Origin: Pseudomonas sp. C1C7
GTDB lineage: Bacteria; Pseudomonadota; Gammaproteobacteria; Pseudomonadales; Pseudomonadaceae
Direction of reading: 5' to 3'
DNA: 64,000 nucleotides
Assembly (NCBI RefSeq): GCF_013359595.1
Contig: NZ_JABFMP010000014.1
Span: 1 to 64,000, forward strand
Shown: piece by piece, positions 1-8,013 of the stretch
How the letters are laid out: each line of letters starts with the position of its first letter
Position numbering within the stretch: the first letter of the stretch is position 1
Position numbers and translations under genes: made by a program
Notes under the pieces: generated by a model
What the model saw: only the letters and a program-made list of their open reading frames with translations
Told to the model about the DNA's origin: nothing
The model's database searches: none

Positions 1-2
1 GC

Positions 3-371
3 GGCGGTCATGGTGGTGGCGGCAATGGCGGCGGTCACGGCGGAAGTGGCGGTGGTGGAAGCGGCGGCAGTGGCGGAAGCGGCAGTGGTCATGGTGGTAG
101 CAGTGGCGGCAGCAGCGGCAGCGGCCATGGCGGCAGCGACCATTCCGACGGCACCGCCTCGAACTCCGGCCGCAGCGGCACCCACTCCGAACCCGGTGAC
201 GACCGCGGGGTTCACCGCTCAGGTGACGACAACGGCGTACATCGTTCGGGCGATGACAATGGCGTCCACCGCTCTGGCGACGACAACGGCACCCACCGCG
301 CCGGTGAAGTCGGCGACGACCGCGGCCTGCACGCCGGCGGTGAACCCGGCGACGACAAACGCAGCAACTGA
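3..371 (+). CDS. Glycine-rich repeat protein, C-terminal part (5' cut by window)
   Basis: The open frame enters from the left edge and ends at TGA 369-371, leaving 122 codons. The first half is almost only Gly, Ser and His (GGHGGGG, GGSGGSGSGHGG). The second half repeats the unit SGDDNGVHR about four times with small changes (GDDRGVHR, GDDNGVHR, GDDNGTHR, GDDRGLHA) and ends in GDDKRSN. Such low-complexity Gly/His/Asp composition suggests an exported or disordered, possibly metal-binding protein, but no family is recognised and the N-terminus is missing. Overlapping frames on both strands are Ala- or Arg-rich products of the same GC-rich repeats. Confidence 0.6.
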   Translation, partial: GGHGGGGNGGGHGGSGGGGSGGSGGSGSGHGGSSGGSSGSGHGGSDHSDGTASNSGRSGTHSEPGDDRGVHRSGDDNGVHRSGDDNGVHRSGDDNGTHRAGEVGDDRGLHAGGEPGDDKRSN

Positions 372-387
372 TTCAGCCGCCGAACCC

Positions 388-478
388 GTAGGAGCAAGGC
401 TTGCCCGCGAAGGCGGTGTGTCAGGCAACATCAAGGTTGAATGTACCGACCTCTTCGCGGGCAAGCCTCGCTCCCACA
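388..478. repeat. REP-type palindromic element
   Basis: An inverted repeat: GTAGGAGCAAGGCTTGCCC at the left matches, as reverse complement, GGGCAAGCCTCGCTCCCAC at the right, around a 50-bp centre. It is one of many copies in this window and lies just after a stop codon, as REP/BIME elements in pseudomonads usually do. Confidence 0.8.
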
Positions 479-520
479 ATGGTTGTGGTTGTCAGCAAAT
501 TCTTCATTTACACACCGAAC

Positions 521-613
521 CTGTGGGAGCGGGCTTGCCCGCGAAGGCGGTGTGTCAGGCACCATCAATGTTGAATGTGCCGGCCAATTCGCGGGCAAGC
601 CTCGCTCCTACAG
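521..613. repeat. REP-type palindromic element
   Basis: Second copy of the same family, 43 bp after the first and in the same orientation (CTGTGGGAGCGGGCTTGCCC ... GGGCAAGCCTCGCTCCTACAG). It sits between the convergent ends of the glycine-rich gene and the LysR gene and may act as a two-way transcription barrier. Confidence 0.8.
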
Positions 614-623
614 GGGCCGGTGT

Positions 624-1520
624 TTAGAGCTCACATTCAGCCTGATTCAGCCGCTCGCGCAAAAACTCGATCAACGCCTGCACCGGTCGCGATGATTGGC
701 GGTGCTGCGGATAGACCGCCGACAGAGTCAGGGGCTCGGGGCGGAAATCGTCCAGCACTGGCACCAGCCTGCCCTCCTTCAATGCCGCGCCGACGATAAA
801 GGTCGGCAGGTACGTGATACCCATCCCGGCCACCGACGCATCCTTGAGCAGCTCGCCATTGTTGACCCGCATCCGCCCGGTGACGTTCACGGCCATGGGC
901 TTGCCCGGCCCGGCGAAGCGCCATTGCACCTGGCGGCCGTGGCCGTAAGGCAGGCAGTCATGGTCATGCAGGTCTTCGGGTTTGAGCGGCGTACCACGCT
1001 CAGCCAGATAAGCAGGACTGGCGCAGTACACACGCTCGATCGATGCGATGCGTCGGGCAATCAGCGTCGAATCTTCCAGCGTGCCGATACGCAACGCCAG
1101 GTCATAACCTTCACCGAGCAGATCCACCGGCCGATCACTCAAATCCACTTCCACCGTGACATCCCGATACCGCTGCAAAAACAACGGCAGCAGACACCCC
1201 AGATGCGCCAGTGCAAACGACAGCGGCGCGCTCACCCGAATGGTTCCACGCGGCTCCGTGGTCTGCCCGGCAATGCCCTGCTCCACCTGCTCAATCTCAC
1301 CCAGCAGGCGCAAGGCCGACTCGTAGTAACTCTGCCCCAGCGGCGTGACGTCCAGCCGTCGCGTGGAGCGGTTGAGCAAACGCACGCCCAACCGCTCTTC
1401 GAGCTGCATCAACCGGCGGCTGACGAATTGCTTGGACAGGCCCAGTTGATCAGCGGCGGCGGTGAAGCTGCCGGAGTCCATGACCTGGCAAAAGATACGC
1501 ATGTCTTCGAACGGGTTCAT
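624..1520 (-). CDS. LysR-family transcriptional regulator
   Basis: 298 residues, the usual LysR length. The N-terminal helix-turn-helix covers about residues 1-62 (SGSFTAAADQLGLSKQFVSR, then RLLNRSTRRLDVTPLG), followed by an effector-binding domain. The start MNPFEDMRIF is preferred over an ATG eight codons upstream because it begins at the family's normal position just before the HTH. It is divergent from the exported hydrolase gene at 1645, the classical layout for a LysR protein that controls its neighbour. A small palindrome, TTGACAGTCAA at 1534-1544, lies between them. The effector is unknown. Confidence 0.88.
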   Translation of the reverse strand: MNPFEDMRIFCQVMDSGSFTAAADQLGLSKQFVSRRLMQLEERLGVRLLNRSTRRLDVTPLGQSYYESALRLLGEIEQVEQGIAGQTTEPRGTIRVSAPLSFALAHLGCLLPLFLQRYRDVTVEVDLSDRPVDLLGEGYDLALRIGTLEDSTLIARRIASIERVYCASPAYLAERGTPLKPEDLHDHDCLPYGHGRQVQWRFAGPGKPMAVNVTGRMRVNNGELLKDASVAGMGITYLPTFIVGAALKEGRLVPVLDDFRPEPLTLSAVYPQHRQSSRPVQALIEFLRERLNQAECEL

Positions 1521-1533
1521 TGTCACACCTTGG

Positions 1534-1544
1534 TTGACAGTCAA
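1534..1544. promoter_or_regulatory. Candidate LysR operator palindrome
   Basis: TTGACAGTCAA is a perfect 11-bp dyad between the divergent LysR gene (start 1520) and hydrolase gene (start 1645). Position and symmetry suit a LysR binding site; assignment is inference. Confidence 0.35.
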
Positions 1545-1644
1545 ACGCTTTATAGCGGCTTTTTCTCATTCGGGCACCTCATTAATCTGCACACATCGGC
1601 TCGGTACACGAGCTGCCAACCAACAGACTAAAAGGAATTACCCG

Positions 1645-2667
1645 ATGAACATCGTCCAGAAAACCCTGACCACCACACTGCTCGCTTTCGCTGTCGGCAA
1701 CGCTTTTGCCGCCGGCAGCCCGGGCGTGGAGCACAACACCCAGGCCTTCCTCGAAGCCCTCGCCGCAGGTGGCGGCAAGCCCCTCGAACAGCTGAGCCCG
1801 AAAGACGCCCGTGCGGTGCTGACCGGTGCCCAGGCGTCGGTGAAGGTGGACTTGTCCGGTGTCGAAGTCAGTGACCGTGCGATCAAGGTCGGTGAGCAGA
1901 CCATCAACCTGAAGATCGTCCGCCCGGCCAAGATCAAGGGCGAGTTGCCGGTGTTCATGTTCTTCCACGGTGGCGGCTGGGTGCTGGGTGACTTCCCGAC
2001 TCACCAGCGCCTGATTCGCGACCTGGTGGTGGAGTCCGGCACCGTAGCGGTGTACGTCGACTACACGCCGTCGCCGGAAGCGCACTACCCGACTGCGATC
2101 AACCAGGCCTACGCCGCGACCCGCTGGGTGGCCGAGCATGGACGGGAGATCGGTGTCGACGGCAAGCGCCTGGCCGTGGCAGGCAACAGCGTCGGTGGCA
2201 ACATGGCGGCGGTGGTGGCGCTGATGGCCAAGGAACAGAACTTCCCTGCCCTGCGCTTTCAGTTGCTGATGTGGCCGGTGACCAACGCCGGGTTCGACAA
2301 CGGCTCGTACCAGCAATTTGCCGAGGGCCATTTCCTGACCAAGGGCATGATGCAGTGGTTCTGGGACAACTACACCACCAACCCGGGCGAACGCGCCCAG
2401 ATCCACGCCTCGCCGCTCAAGGCCAGCGCCGAACAACTCAAGGGCCTGCCTGCGGCGCTGGTGCAGACCGCCGAGTTCGACGTGTTGCGTGACGAAGGCG
2501 AAGGTTATGCCCGGCACCTGGATGCCGCTGGCGTGCCGGTGACCTCGGTGCGCTACAACGGGATGATCCACGACTTCGGCCTGCTCAACCCGCTGAGCCA
2601 GATTCCGGCGGTGAAAGCGGCAGTACGCCAGGCGGGGCTGGAACTCAAGACTCATCTGAAACCTTAA
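1645..2667 (+). CDS. Exported alpha/beta hydrolase (HSL-type esterase)
   Basis: 340 residues with a signal peptide at 1-23 (TTTLLAFAVGNAFAA). It carries the hormone-sensitive-lipase hallmarks: oxyanion motif HGGGW at 108-112, nucleophile motif GNSVG with Ser182, probable acid Asp279 in EFDVLRDEG, and His309 in MIHDFG. It should be a periplasmic carboxylesterase; the substrate is unknown. The ATG at 1645 follows AAAGGAAT and starts the signal peptide; upstream in-frame starts would lie inside the intergenic region. It is divergent from a LysR gene, its likely regulator. A strong inverted repeat follows the stop. Confidence 0.87.
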   Translation: MNIVQKTLTTTLLAFAVGNAFAAGSPGVEHNTQAFLEALAAGGGKPLEQLSPKDARAVLTGAQASVKVDLSGVEVSDRAIKVGEQTINLKIVRPAKIKGELPVFMFFHGGGWVLGDFPTHQRLIRDLVVESGTVAVYVDYTPSPEAHYPTAINQAYAATRWVAEHGREIGVDGKRLAVAGNSVGGNMAAVVALMAKEQNFPALRFQLLMWPVTNAGFDNGSYQQFAEGHFLTKGMMQWFWDNYTTNPGERAQIHASPLKASAEQLKGLPAALVQTAEFDVLRDEGEGYARHLDAAGVPVTSVRYNGMIHDFGLLNPLSQIPAVKAAVRQAGLELKTHLKP

Positions 2668-2672
2668 ACAGC

Positions 2673-2748
2673 AAAAGATCGCAGCCTGCGGCAGCTCCTG
2701 CACGGGAACCCAATCCCCTGCAGGAGCTGCCGCAGGCTGCGATCTTTT
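2673..2748. terminator. Long inverted repeat, likely terminator after the hydrolase gene
   Basis: AAAAGATCGCAGCCTGCGGC pairs with GCCGCAGGCTGCGATCTTTT around about 28 bp, and the inner CAGCTCCTGCA/TGCAGGAGCTG also pairs. The right arm ends in TTTT. This GATCGCAGCCT family recurs at 28008-28096. Confidence 0.6.
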
Positions 2749-2758
2749 AACGCTTTAC

Positions 2759-2861
2759 CTGTGGGAGCGAGCCTGCTCGCGATGGATTCAGAAACGCCGC
2801 GGAGCATCAGATGCCCAGCGTTATCGTTAACGACCATCGCGAGCAAGCTCGGCTCCTACAG
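2759..2861. repeat. REP-type palindromic element
   Basis: CTGTGGGAGCGAGCCTGCTC at the left and GAGCAAGCTCGGCTCCTACAG at the right, with CATCGCGAG/CTCGCGATG arms inside. Located between the 3' ends of convergent genes. Confidence 0.7.
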
Positions 2862-2874
2862 TAAGCCTGGCGGC

Positions 2875-3501
2875 TTATTTTGCGGTAAAGGTAGTGTAGC
2901 TGTTGATCAGGTTGCGGTAGTTCGGGATGCGCTCGGACAGCAGGTTGGCCAGGCCTTCCATGTCGTTGCGCCAGTCGCCTTGCAGCTCGCAGGCTACCGA
3001 GAACCAGTTCAGCAGTTGTGCACCGGCGGCCGACATGCGTGCCCAGGCAGCTTGTTGCACGGTGGTGTTGAAGGTGCCGGAAGCGTCGGTCACCACGAAC
3101 ACGTCAAAACCTTCGGCCAGGGCCGACAGGGTCGGGAACGCTACGCAAACGTCAGTCACCACACCGGCGATGATCAGTTGCTTGCGGCCGGTGGCCTTGA
3201 TGGCCTTGACGAAGTCTTCGTTGTCCCAGGCGTTGATCTGGCCTGGACGGGCAATGAACGGTGCATCCGGGAATTGGGCTTTCAGTTCCGGCACGATCGG
3301 GCCGTTCGGACCGCTGTCGAAGCTGGTGGTCAGGATGGTCGGCAGGTTGAAGAACTTGGCGATGTCGCCCAAAGCCAGCACGTTGTTCTTGAATTCGTTG
3401 GGCGAGAAATCCTGCACCAGCGAGATCAGACCGGTCTGGTGATCGACCAGCAGTACAACGGCGTCATCTTTGTTCAGGCGCTTGTAAGGAACGTTGCTCA
3501 T
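2875..3501 (-). CDS. Isochorismatase-superfamily hydrolase, YcaC-like
   Basis: 208 residues, cytoplasmic, no signal peptide. Asp20 (LLVDHQTG) and Cys119 (VVTDVCVAF) fit the cysteine-hydrolase catalytic set; the basic partner would be Arg85 (IARPGQ). INAWDNEDF and the overall length match the YcaC branch, whose true substrate is uncertain. The start follows AAGGAG. It is probably the last gene of an operon with the amidohydrolase (72 bp upstream) and the monooxygenase-domain membrane protein, suggesting a joint role in breaking amide or related C-N bonds of some small molecule. A stem-loop lies in the 72-bp gap. Confidence 0.88.
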   Translation of the reverse strand: MSNVPYKRLNKDDAVVLLVDHQTGLISLVQDFSPNEFKNNVLALGDIAKFFNLPTILTTSFDSGPNGPIVPELKAQFPDAPFIARPGQINAWDNEDFVKAIKATGRKQLIIAGVVTDVCVAFPTLSALAEGFDVFVVTDASGTFNTTVQQAAWARMSAAGAQLLNWFSVACELQGDWRNDMEGLANLLSERIPNYRNLINSYTTFTAK

Positions 3502-3535
3502 TGGAAAAACTCCTTGGTGGATGGTTATTGCTTGT

Positions 3536-3564
3536 CACGCCGACGCAAGAGCGTCGGCGTTTTT
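3536..3564 (+). terminator. Stem-loop between amidohydrolase and YcaC-like gene
   Basis: ACGCCGACGC-AAGA-GCGTCGGCGT followed by TTTT on the plus strand. The T-run faces the strand opposite the flanking genes, so on the minus strand it is a plain hairpin that could tune expression between the two operon genes. Confidence 0.4.
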
Positions 3565-3573
3565 GGTTATGCG

Positions 3574-5412
3574 TCAGAAGGCAAAGCAGGAGCAGCCGAA
3601 CGCGCCCCAGAAACCGGCGAAATCGCTGACCGGCGCGTTCGACAGGCGCGCCCGTTCATGACTGTGAGAATGCACCGCGCACGGACCACTGCACTGATGA
3701 ACCTGGGCCTGCATCGGTGAGGTCGGGCGCCAGTGGCCCGGCACCTTCACCACCGGCGACCAGTCCGGCAGCACCGGCAAGCTGGCCGGGCCCAGCTTCT
3801 CGAAATCACCCGCGGCGTACACGACCTTGCCGCCGACCACGGTCAGCACCGACTCGATCCACTTGATCGCTTCTTCGTCGACGCTGAAAAAGTCCGCGCT
3901 CAGTGCCGCCACGTCCGCCAGTTGCCCGACCTTGATCTGGCCCTTCTTGCCCTGCTCCGAGGAGAACCAGGCGCTGCCGTGGGTGAACAGTTCCAGCGCG
4001 GTCTGGCGCGACAGGCCTTCGGCGTGCAGCTCCAGGCCACCCACGGTGCGACCGCTGACCATCCAGTACAGCGAGGTCCACGGGTTGTAGCTCGAAACCC
4101 GCGTTGCATCGGTACCGGCACCCACCGGCACACCTTCGGCCAGCATGCGCTTGATCGGCGGCGTGGCTTCGGCGGCCTTGGCGCCGTAACGCTCGACGAA
4201 GTACTCGCCCTGGAACGCCATGCGGTCCTGAATAGCGATGCCGCCGCCCAGCGCCCTCACCCGCTCGATGTTCTGCGGGGTGATGGTTTCGGCGTGGTCG
4301 AAGAACCACGGCAGGCCGTTGAACGGAATGTCGCGGTTGACCTTCTCGAACACGTCGAGCATGCGGCTGATGGATTCGTTGTAGGTGGCGTGCAGACGGA
4401 ACGGCCAGCGCTGTTCGACCAGATGGCGCACCACCGGCTCCAGCTCGTCTTCCATGCTTTGCGGCAAGTCGGGGCGCGGCTCGAGGAAGTCTTCGAAGTC
4501 CGCCGCCGAGAACACCAGCATTTCCCCGGCGCCGTTGTGCCGCAGGAAGTCGTCGCCCTGGTGCAGGCTCACGCTGCTGGTCCAGTTCTTGAAGTCGGTG
4601 AGTTCTTCCTTGGGCTTCTGGGTGAACAGGTTGTAGGCGATGCGCACGGTCAGTTGCTGATCCTTGGCCAACTGCTCGATCACCTGGTAATCGTCCGGAT
4701 AGTTCTGGAAACCGCCGCCGGCATCAATGGCGCTGGTCAGACCCAGGCGATTGAGTTCGCGCATGAACTGGCGGGTCGAGTTGACCTGATACTCCAGCGG
4801 CAGCTTCGGCCCCTTGGCCAGGGTCGAATACAGGATCATCGCGTTGGGACGCGCCACCAGCATGCCGGTAGGGTTGCCGTTGGCATCACGGACGATCTCG
4901 CCACCCGGCGGGTTCGGCGTGTCGCGGGTATAGCCGGCGACGCGCAGCGCGGCACGGTTGAGCAAGGCGCGGTCGTACAGGTGCAGCACGAACACCGGGG
5001 TGTCCGGTGCGGCCTGGTTGAGTTCGTCCAGGGTCGGCATGCGCTTTTCGGCGAACTGGAATTCGTTCCAGCCACCCACCACTCGCACCCACTGCGGGGT
5101 CGGCGTGCGGTCGGCCTGCTCCTTGAGCATGCGCAGTGCGTCGGCCAACGACGGCACGCCTTCCCAGCGCAGTTCCAGGTTGTAGTTCAGGCCACCACGG
5201 ATCAGGTGCAGGTGCGAGTCGTTCAGGCCAGGAATCACACAGCGGCCCTTGAGGTCGATCACCTGGGTGCCCGAGCCGCGCAGGGCCATGGCTTGGGCAT
5301 CGCTGCCGACCGCCACGAAGCGACCCTCGCGGATGGCCACGGCGCTGGCGCGCGGATTTTCCCGGTCAACGGTATGGAACTGGCCATTGAACAAAATCAG
5401 ATCGGCGTTCAT
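3574..5412 (-). CDS. YtcJ-type amidohydrolase (metal-dependent)
   Basis: 612 residues. It begins with the amidohydrolase pattern NADLILFNGQFHTVDRENP, has the metal-binding HxH in GLNDSHLHL near residue 68, and further His-rich segments (HATYNES, DHAETIT) and GTDATR near the C-terminal side of the barrel. It hydrolyses an unknown amide, ester or imine. The tail is unusual, with Cys/His-rich QCSGPCAVHSHSHE and GCSCFAF that could bind an extra metal. The start follows AAGGAA and is 9 bp after the upstream monooxygenase-domain gene, so the two are almost certainly co-transcribed. Confidence 0.87.
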   Translation of the reverse strand: MNADLILFNGQFHTVDRENPRASAVAIREGRFVAVGSDAQAMALRGSGTQVIDLKGRCVIPGLNDSHLHLIRGGLNYNLELRWEGVPSLADALRMLKEQADRTPTPQWVRVVGGWNEFQFAEKRMPTLDELNQAAPDTPVFVLHLYDRALLNRAALRVAGYTRDTPNPPGGEIVRDANGNPTGMLVARPNAMILYSTLAKGPKLPLEYQVNSTRQFMRELNRLGLTSAIDAGGGFQNYPDDYQVIEQLAKDQQLTVRIAYNLFTQKPKEELTDFKNWTSSVSLHQGDDFLRHNGAGEMLVFSAADFEDFLEPRPDLPQSMEDELEPVVRHLVEQRWPFRLHATYNESISRMLDVFEKVNRDIPFNGLPWFFDHAETITPQNIERVRALGGGIAIQDRMAFQGEYFVERYGAKAAEATPPIKRMLAEGVPVGAGTDATRVSSYNPWTSLYWMVSGRTVGGLELHAEGLSRQTALELFTHGSAWFSSEQGKKGQIKVGQLADVAALSADFFSVDEEAIKWIESVLTVVGGKVVYAAGDFEKLGPASLPVLPDWSPVVKVPGHWRPTSPMQAQVHQCSGPCAVHSHSHERARLSNAPVSDFAGFWGAFGCSCFAF

Positions 5413-5421
5413 CGCGTTTCC

Positions 5422-6033
5422 TTAAGATTGAGAGGAATGGGATTGGCCGGCTTCCAGCCAGGGCGCAAACAGGCGCGTGGCCATCGGCATGAAGACGTAC
5501 ACCACCGACAGCACGATGGTCAGGGTGATCAGGAAGGTCGCGACCACGTAGCTGGACAGAAACGTATTGAGGGCAAGCAACGGCCCCCAGAGCAGCGGCA
5601 CCAGCAAGGTGTGCGGCAGGATCACCAGCAGCGTCACCACGGCCTGCTTCCAGCGCGGCGGAGGTGAAGCCGCATCGGCCAGCGGAGCGAACCAGAACTC
5701 GTTGACCGGATTGACTTCGGTCTGGTCGCCGTCGGCCAGCATCGGCGCGGCTTCGTCGACCAGCGCCTGGCGCTGCGGCGAATCGAGCCAGCGCTGCATC
5801 GCCTCGGTGGAACAAAAGCGTAGTACACAGGTGAACAGATGCAGGCCCGCCTGCTTGCCACGGACCACATCCACCCCCAAATGCCCCTCGCTCTGCCCCG
5901 CCACCTTGACGATGTTGCGCAGCCAGGCTTCATAAGGCGTTTCAAACCCGGCCTTGATCCGGTGTTTGACGATCAGGGTGACGACTTCGCCCGCTCCGGG
6001 GCTGGTGGGTTCTGGTCGGTTGAAATCAGACAT
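5422..6033 (-). CDS. Antibiotic-biosynthesis-monooxygenase (ABM) domain protein with membrane tail
   Basis: 203 residues. Residues about 15-110 form an ABM-type ferredoxin-like fold (VVTLIVKHRIKAGFETPYEAW, GHLGVDVVR, FWFAPL). Two hydrophobic segments follow, about 131-152 and 160-184, so the enzyme domain should be tethered to the inner membrane on the cytoplasmic side. Proteins with this build are known but their substrate is not. The ATG at 6033 lies 8 nt after GGAG; a TTG two codons earlier is less well placed. First gene of the operon with the amidohydrolase and YcaC-like gene. Confidence 0.82.
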   Translation of the reverse strand: MSDFNRPEPTSPGAGEVVTLIVKHRIKAGFETPYEAWLRNIVKVAGQSEGHLGVDVVRGKQAGLHLFTCVLRFCSTEAMQRWLDSPQRQALVDEAAPMLADGDQTEVNPVNEFWFAPLADAASPPPRWKQAVVTLLVILPHTLLVPLLWGPLLALNTFLSSYVVATFLITLTIVLSVVYVFMPMATRLFAPWLEAGQSHSSQS

Positions 6034-6128
6034 ACGCAAGGCTCCGGCAAATCGAGTAAAGAGATTGCCGGGGTGGGGGGAGAAAAAATTGGATGTACGT
6101 GCTCTTTTTGCGCAAGCGGCACGAGCAC

Positions 6129-6487
6129 TGTAGGAGCGAGGCTTGCCCGCGAAAGCGGCGGGTCAGCTGAAATCGATGTTGCCTGACAGGACGCCTTCGC
6201 GGGCAAGCCTCGCTCCCACAGTGATCGCGGTGCTCCCGGATTTTGTGATCAACACATAACCCTGTGGGAGCGGGCTTGCCCGCGAAGGCGGCGGGTCAGC
6301 TGAAATCGATGTTGCCTGACAGGACGCCTTCGCGGGCAAGCCTCGCTCCCACAGTGATCGCGGTGCTCCCGGATTTTGTGATCAACACATAACCCTGTGG
6401 GAGCGGGCTTGCCCGCGAAGGCGGTGGTTCAGGCGACATCGATGTTGACTGACACAACGCCTTCGCGGGCAAGCCTCGCTCCTACAG
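6129..6487. repeat. Three tandem REP-based units of about 133 bp
   Basis: Units start at 6129, 6263 and 6396. Each has an inverted pair, TGTGGGAGCGGGCTTGCCCG and CGGGCAAGCCTCGCTCCCAC, around a centre containing ATCGATGTTG. Units 1 and 2 share the spacer TGATCGCGGTGCTCCCGG...AACACATAACCC almost exactly; unit 3 has a diverged centre and ends in CTACAGG. The array fills the gap between the ABM gene and the next LysR gene. The rest of the gap, 6040-6128, holds no gene. Confidence 0.85.
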
Positions 6488-6499
6488 GATGGCGGTGGG

Positions 6500-7426
6500 T
6501 CAGGCGCTGCCGGAGGTGTCCAGCGGCGCGGACATGAACTGGCTGATGCGCGAGCGCAGCCAGCGTTCGGCCGGGTCGTTGTCGTGCACGCCGCTCCAGG
6601 CCATGGACAGTTGCGCGGCTTCGATTTCGAAGGGCGGGTCTTCGGCGCGCAGGCCGCAGCCTTCGACCAAGGCGCAGGCCGCGTAATCCGGCACGGTAGC
6701 AATCATCTCAGTGCCCGCCAGCAATGCCCGCAGACCGCTGAATTGCGGCACGCCCAGCACCACCTTGCGGCAGCGTCCGACCTTGGCCAGGTCCAGATCG
6801 ATATTGCCGCTCAAGTCCCCGGAGAACGACACCATCGCATGGGGCCGCGCGCAGTATTCATCCAGTGTCAGCGTCCCCGGCCGAGTATCACCGCGCAGCA
6901 CCTTGCACGGAATATCCCGCAGCTTCTTGCGCTTGGCATTGGCCGGCAACTCCGTGGTGTAACTCACCCCCACGGAGATCTCCCCGGACGCCAGCAGCGC
7001 CGGCATCAACAGGTAGTTGGCGCGGCGCACCACGACCACGATCCCCGGCGCCTCTTCCTGCAACTGACGCAACAGCGGCGGAAACAGACCGAACTCGGCA
7101 TCGTCCGACAGCCCGATGCGGAACACGTCGTTGCTGGTCGCCGGATCGAACTCCTTGGCCCGGCTGACCGCGCCGGAAATCACGTCCATCGCCGGCTGCA
7201 GTTCCTTGAGGATCGCCAGCGCCCGCCCCGTCGGCTCCATGCCACGGCCCTGACGCAACAGCAGCGGATCATCGAACAGGTCACGCAAGCGACCGAGCGC
7301 GGCGCTCACAGCCGGCTGGCCCATGAACAGTTTTTCCGCAACGCGGGTGAGGTTTTTCTCGAACATCAGCGCTTCGAAAATCACCAGCAGGTTCATGTCG
7401 ACGCGACGCAGATCATTTCGATTCAC
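6500..7426 (-). CDS. LysR-family transcriptional regulator
   Basis: About 308 residues. The HTH is clear near the N-terminus (MNLLVIFEALMFEKNLTRVA, MGQPAVSAALGRLRDLFDDP), of the NodD/LinR-like subgroup that starts DLRRVDMNLL. GTG at 7426 is 9 nt after AAGGAA; a GTG two codons upstream has too short a spacing. It lies upstream of, and on the same strand as, the ABM/amidohydrolase operon, separated by REP units, and is divergent from the AraC-type gene at 7582. Either neighbour could be its target. Confidence 0.85.
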   Translation of the reverse strand: MNRNDLRRVDMNLLVIFEALMFEKNLTRVAEKLFMGQPAVSAALGRLRDLFDDPLLLRQGRGMEPTGRALAILKELQPAMDVISGAVSRAKEFDPATSNDVFRIGLSDDAEFGLFPPLLRQLQEEAPGIVVVVRRANYLLMPALLASGEISVGVSYTTELPANAKRKKLRDIPCKVLRGDTRPGTLTLDEYCARPHAMVSFSGDLSGNIDLDLAKVGRCRKVVLGVPQFSGLRALLAGTEMIATVPDYAACALVEGCGLRAEDPPFEIEAAQLSMAWSGVHDNDPAERWLRSRISQFMSAPLDTSGSA

Positions 7427-7508
7427 AGGCACGGATTCCTTGTGTGTCAGGCCAGGTACGGGGGTGAATGTGGCCGACTTTACGCGAGTCTTCCCGCGAT
7501 GGCCGAGG

Positions 7509-7528
7509 AATTAACAACGTTTAACTCG
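7509..7528 (+). promoter_or_regulatory. Shared 20-bp operator candidate, copy 1
   Basis: AATTAACAACGTTTAACTCG, 53 bp before the AraC-type start codon at 7582 and within the divergent gap to the LysR gene. The same 20 bases occur, identical and in the same orientation relative to the gene, before the flavodoxin-type reductase gene (copy at 8794-8813). The core TTAACAACGTTTAA is partly dyad-symmetric about AACGTT. Confidence 0.6.
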
Positions 7529-7581
7529 CAAGCCAGAGCGCCCGGCTTCAAAAATGAGGTCTACCGATACGGACCTTTGCC

Positions 7582-8013
7582 ATGGCTCAATTACAGCAAA
7601 ACGCCGTCCTCGCGACAGTCGCAGATTCCCTGAAGAAGAACGCCGGGGGCCTCAGCCCTCAACGTGAGCGACTGGTCAAACAACTGATTCTCGAGCGGCT
7701 CGGCGACCCCCTGGAAGTGACCGAACTGGCCCTCGCCTGCTCGTTGTCACGCAGTCATTTTTCCCGCGCTTTCAAGTGCAGCACCGGTCTCTCGCCCCAG
7801 GACTGGATCCGCCAGCAACGCATCGCCCGGGCCAAGCTGTTGATCCAGCACACGGACCTGAGTCTCACCCAGATCAGCCTGGAATGCGGCTTCTGCGATC
7901 AGGCGCACTTCTGCCACATGTTCACCCGCAGCGAAGGCATCAACCCGTTTGCCTGGCGCTGCCGGGTGATGCAGGGCCCGAAAAGCAGACCCAGCGCCAG
8001 CGCGGTTTTGTAG
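7582..8013 (+). CDS. Short AraC-family regulator (DNA-binding domain only)
   Basis: 143 residues, essentially a bare AraC HTH domain: two helix-turn-helix units at about 40-65 (LEVTELALACSLSRSHFSRA) and 88-113 (LSLTQISLECGFCDQAHFCH). There is no sensor domain, so activity is probably set by its amount, as with SoxS or MarA. No strong Shine-Dalgarno motif precedes the ATG. It converges with the flavodoxin-type reductase gene, and the two share both an upstream 20-bp motif and a long hairpin over their stop codons. The target is unknown; the reductase gene is the best guess. Confidence 0.8.
   Translation: MAQLQQNAVLATVADSLKKNAGGLSPQRERLVKQLILERLGDPLEVTELALACSLSRSHFSRAFKCSTGLSPQDWIRQQRIARAKLLIQHTDLSLTQISLECGFCDQAHFCHMFTRSEGINPFAWRCRVMQGPKSRPSASAVL

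Noticed and set aside
1462..1644. Longer N-terminus of the exported hydrolase
   Set aside because: It would run across the divergent LysR promoter and bury the signal peptide; ATG 1645 has its own ribosome site.
3733..5667. Long plus-strand open frame opposite the amidohydrolase
   Set aside because: It has antisense-type composition and crosses the boundary of two real genes; the minus strand has the metal-binding motifs.
6129..6487. CRISPR-like array of regular repeats
   Set aside because: Only three units, with repeat and spacer almost identical between the first two, inverted arms of the REP type and no cas genes.
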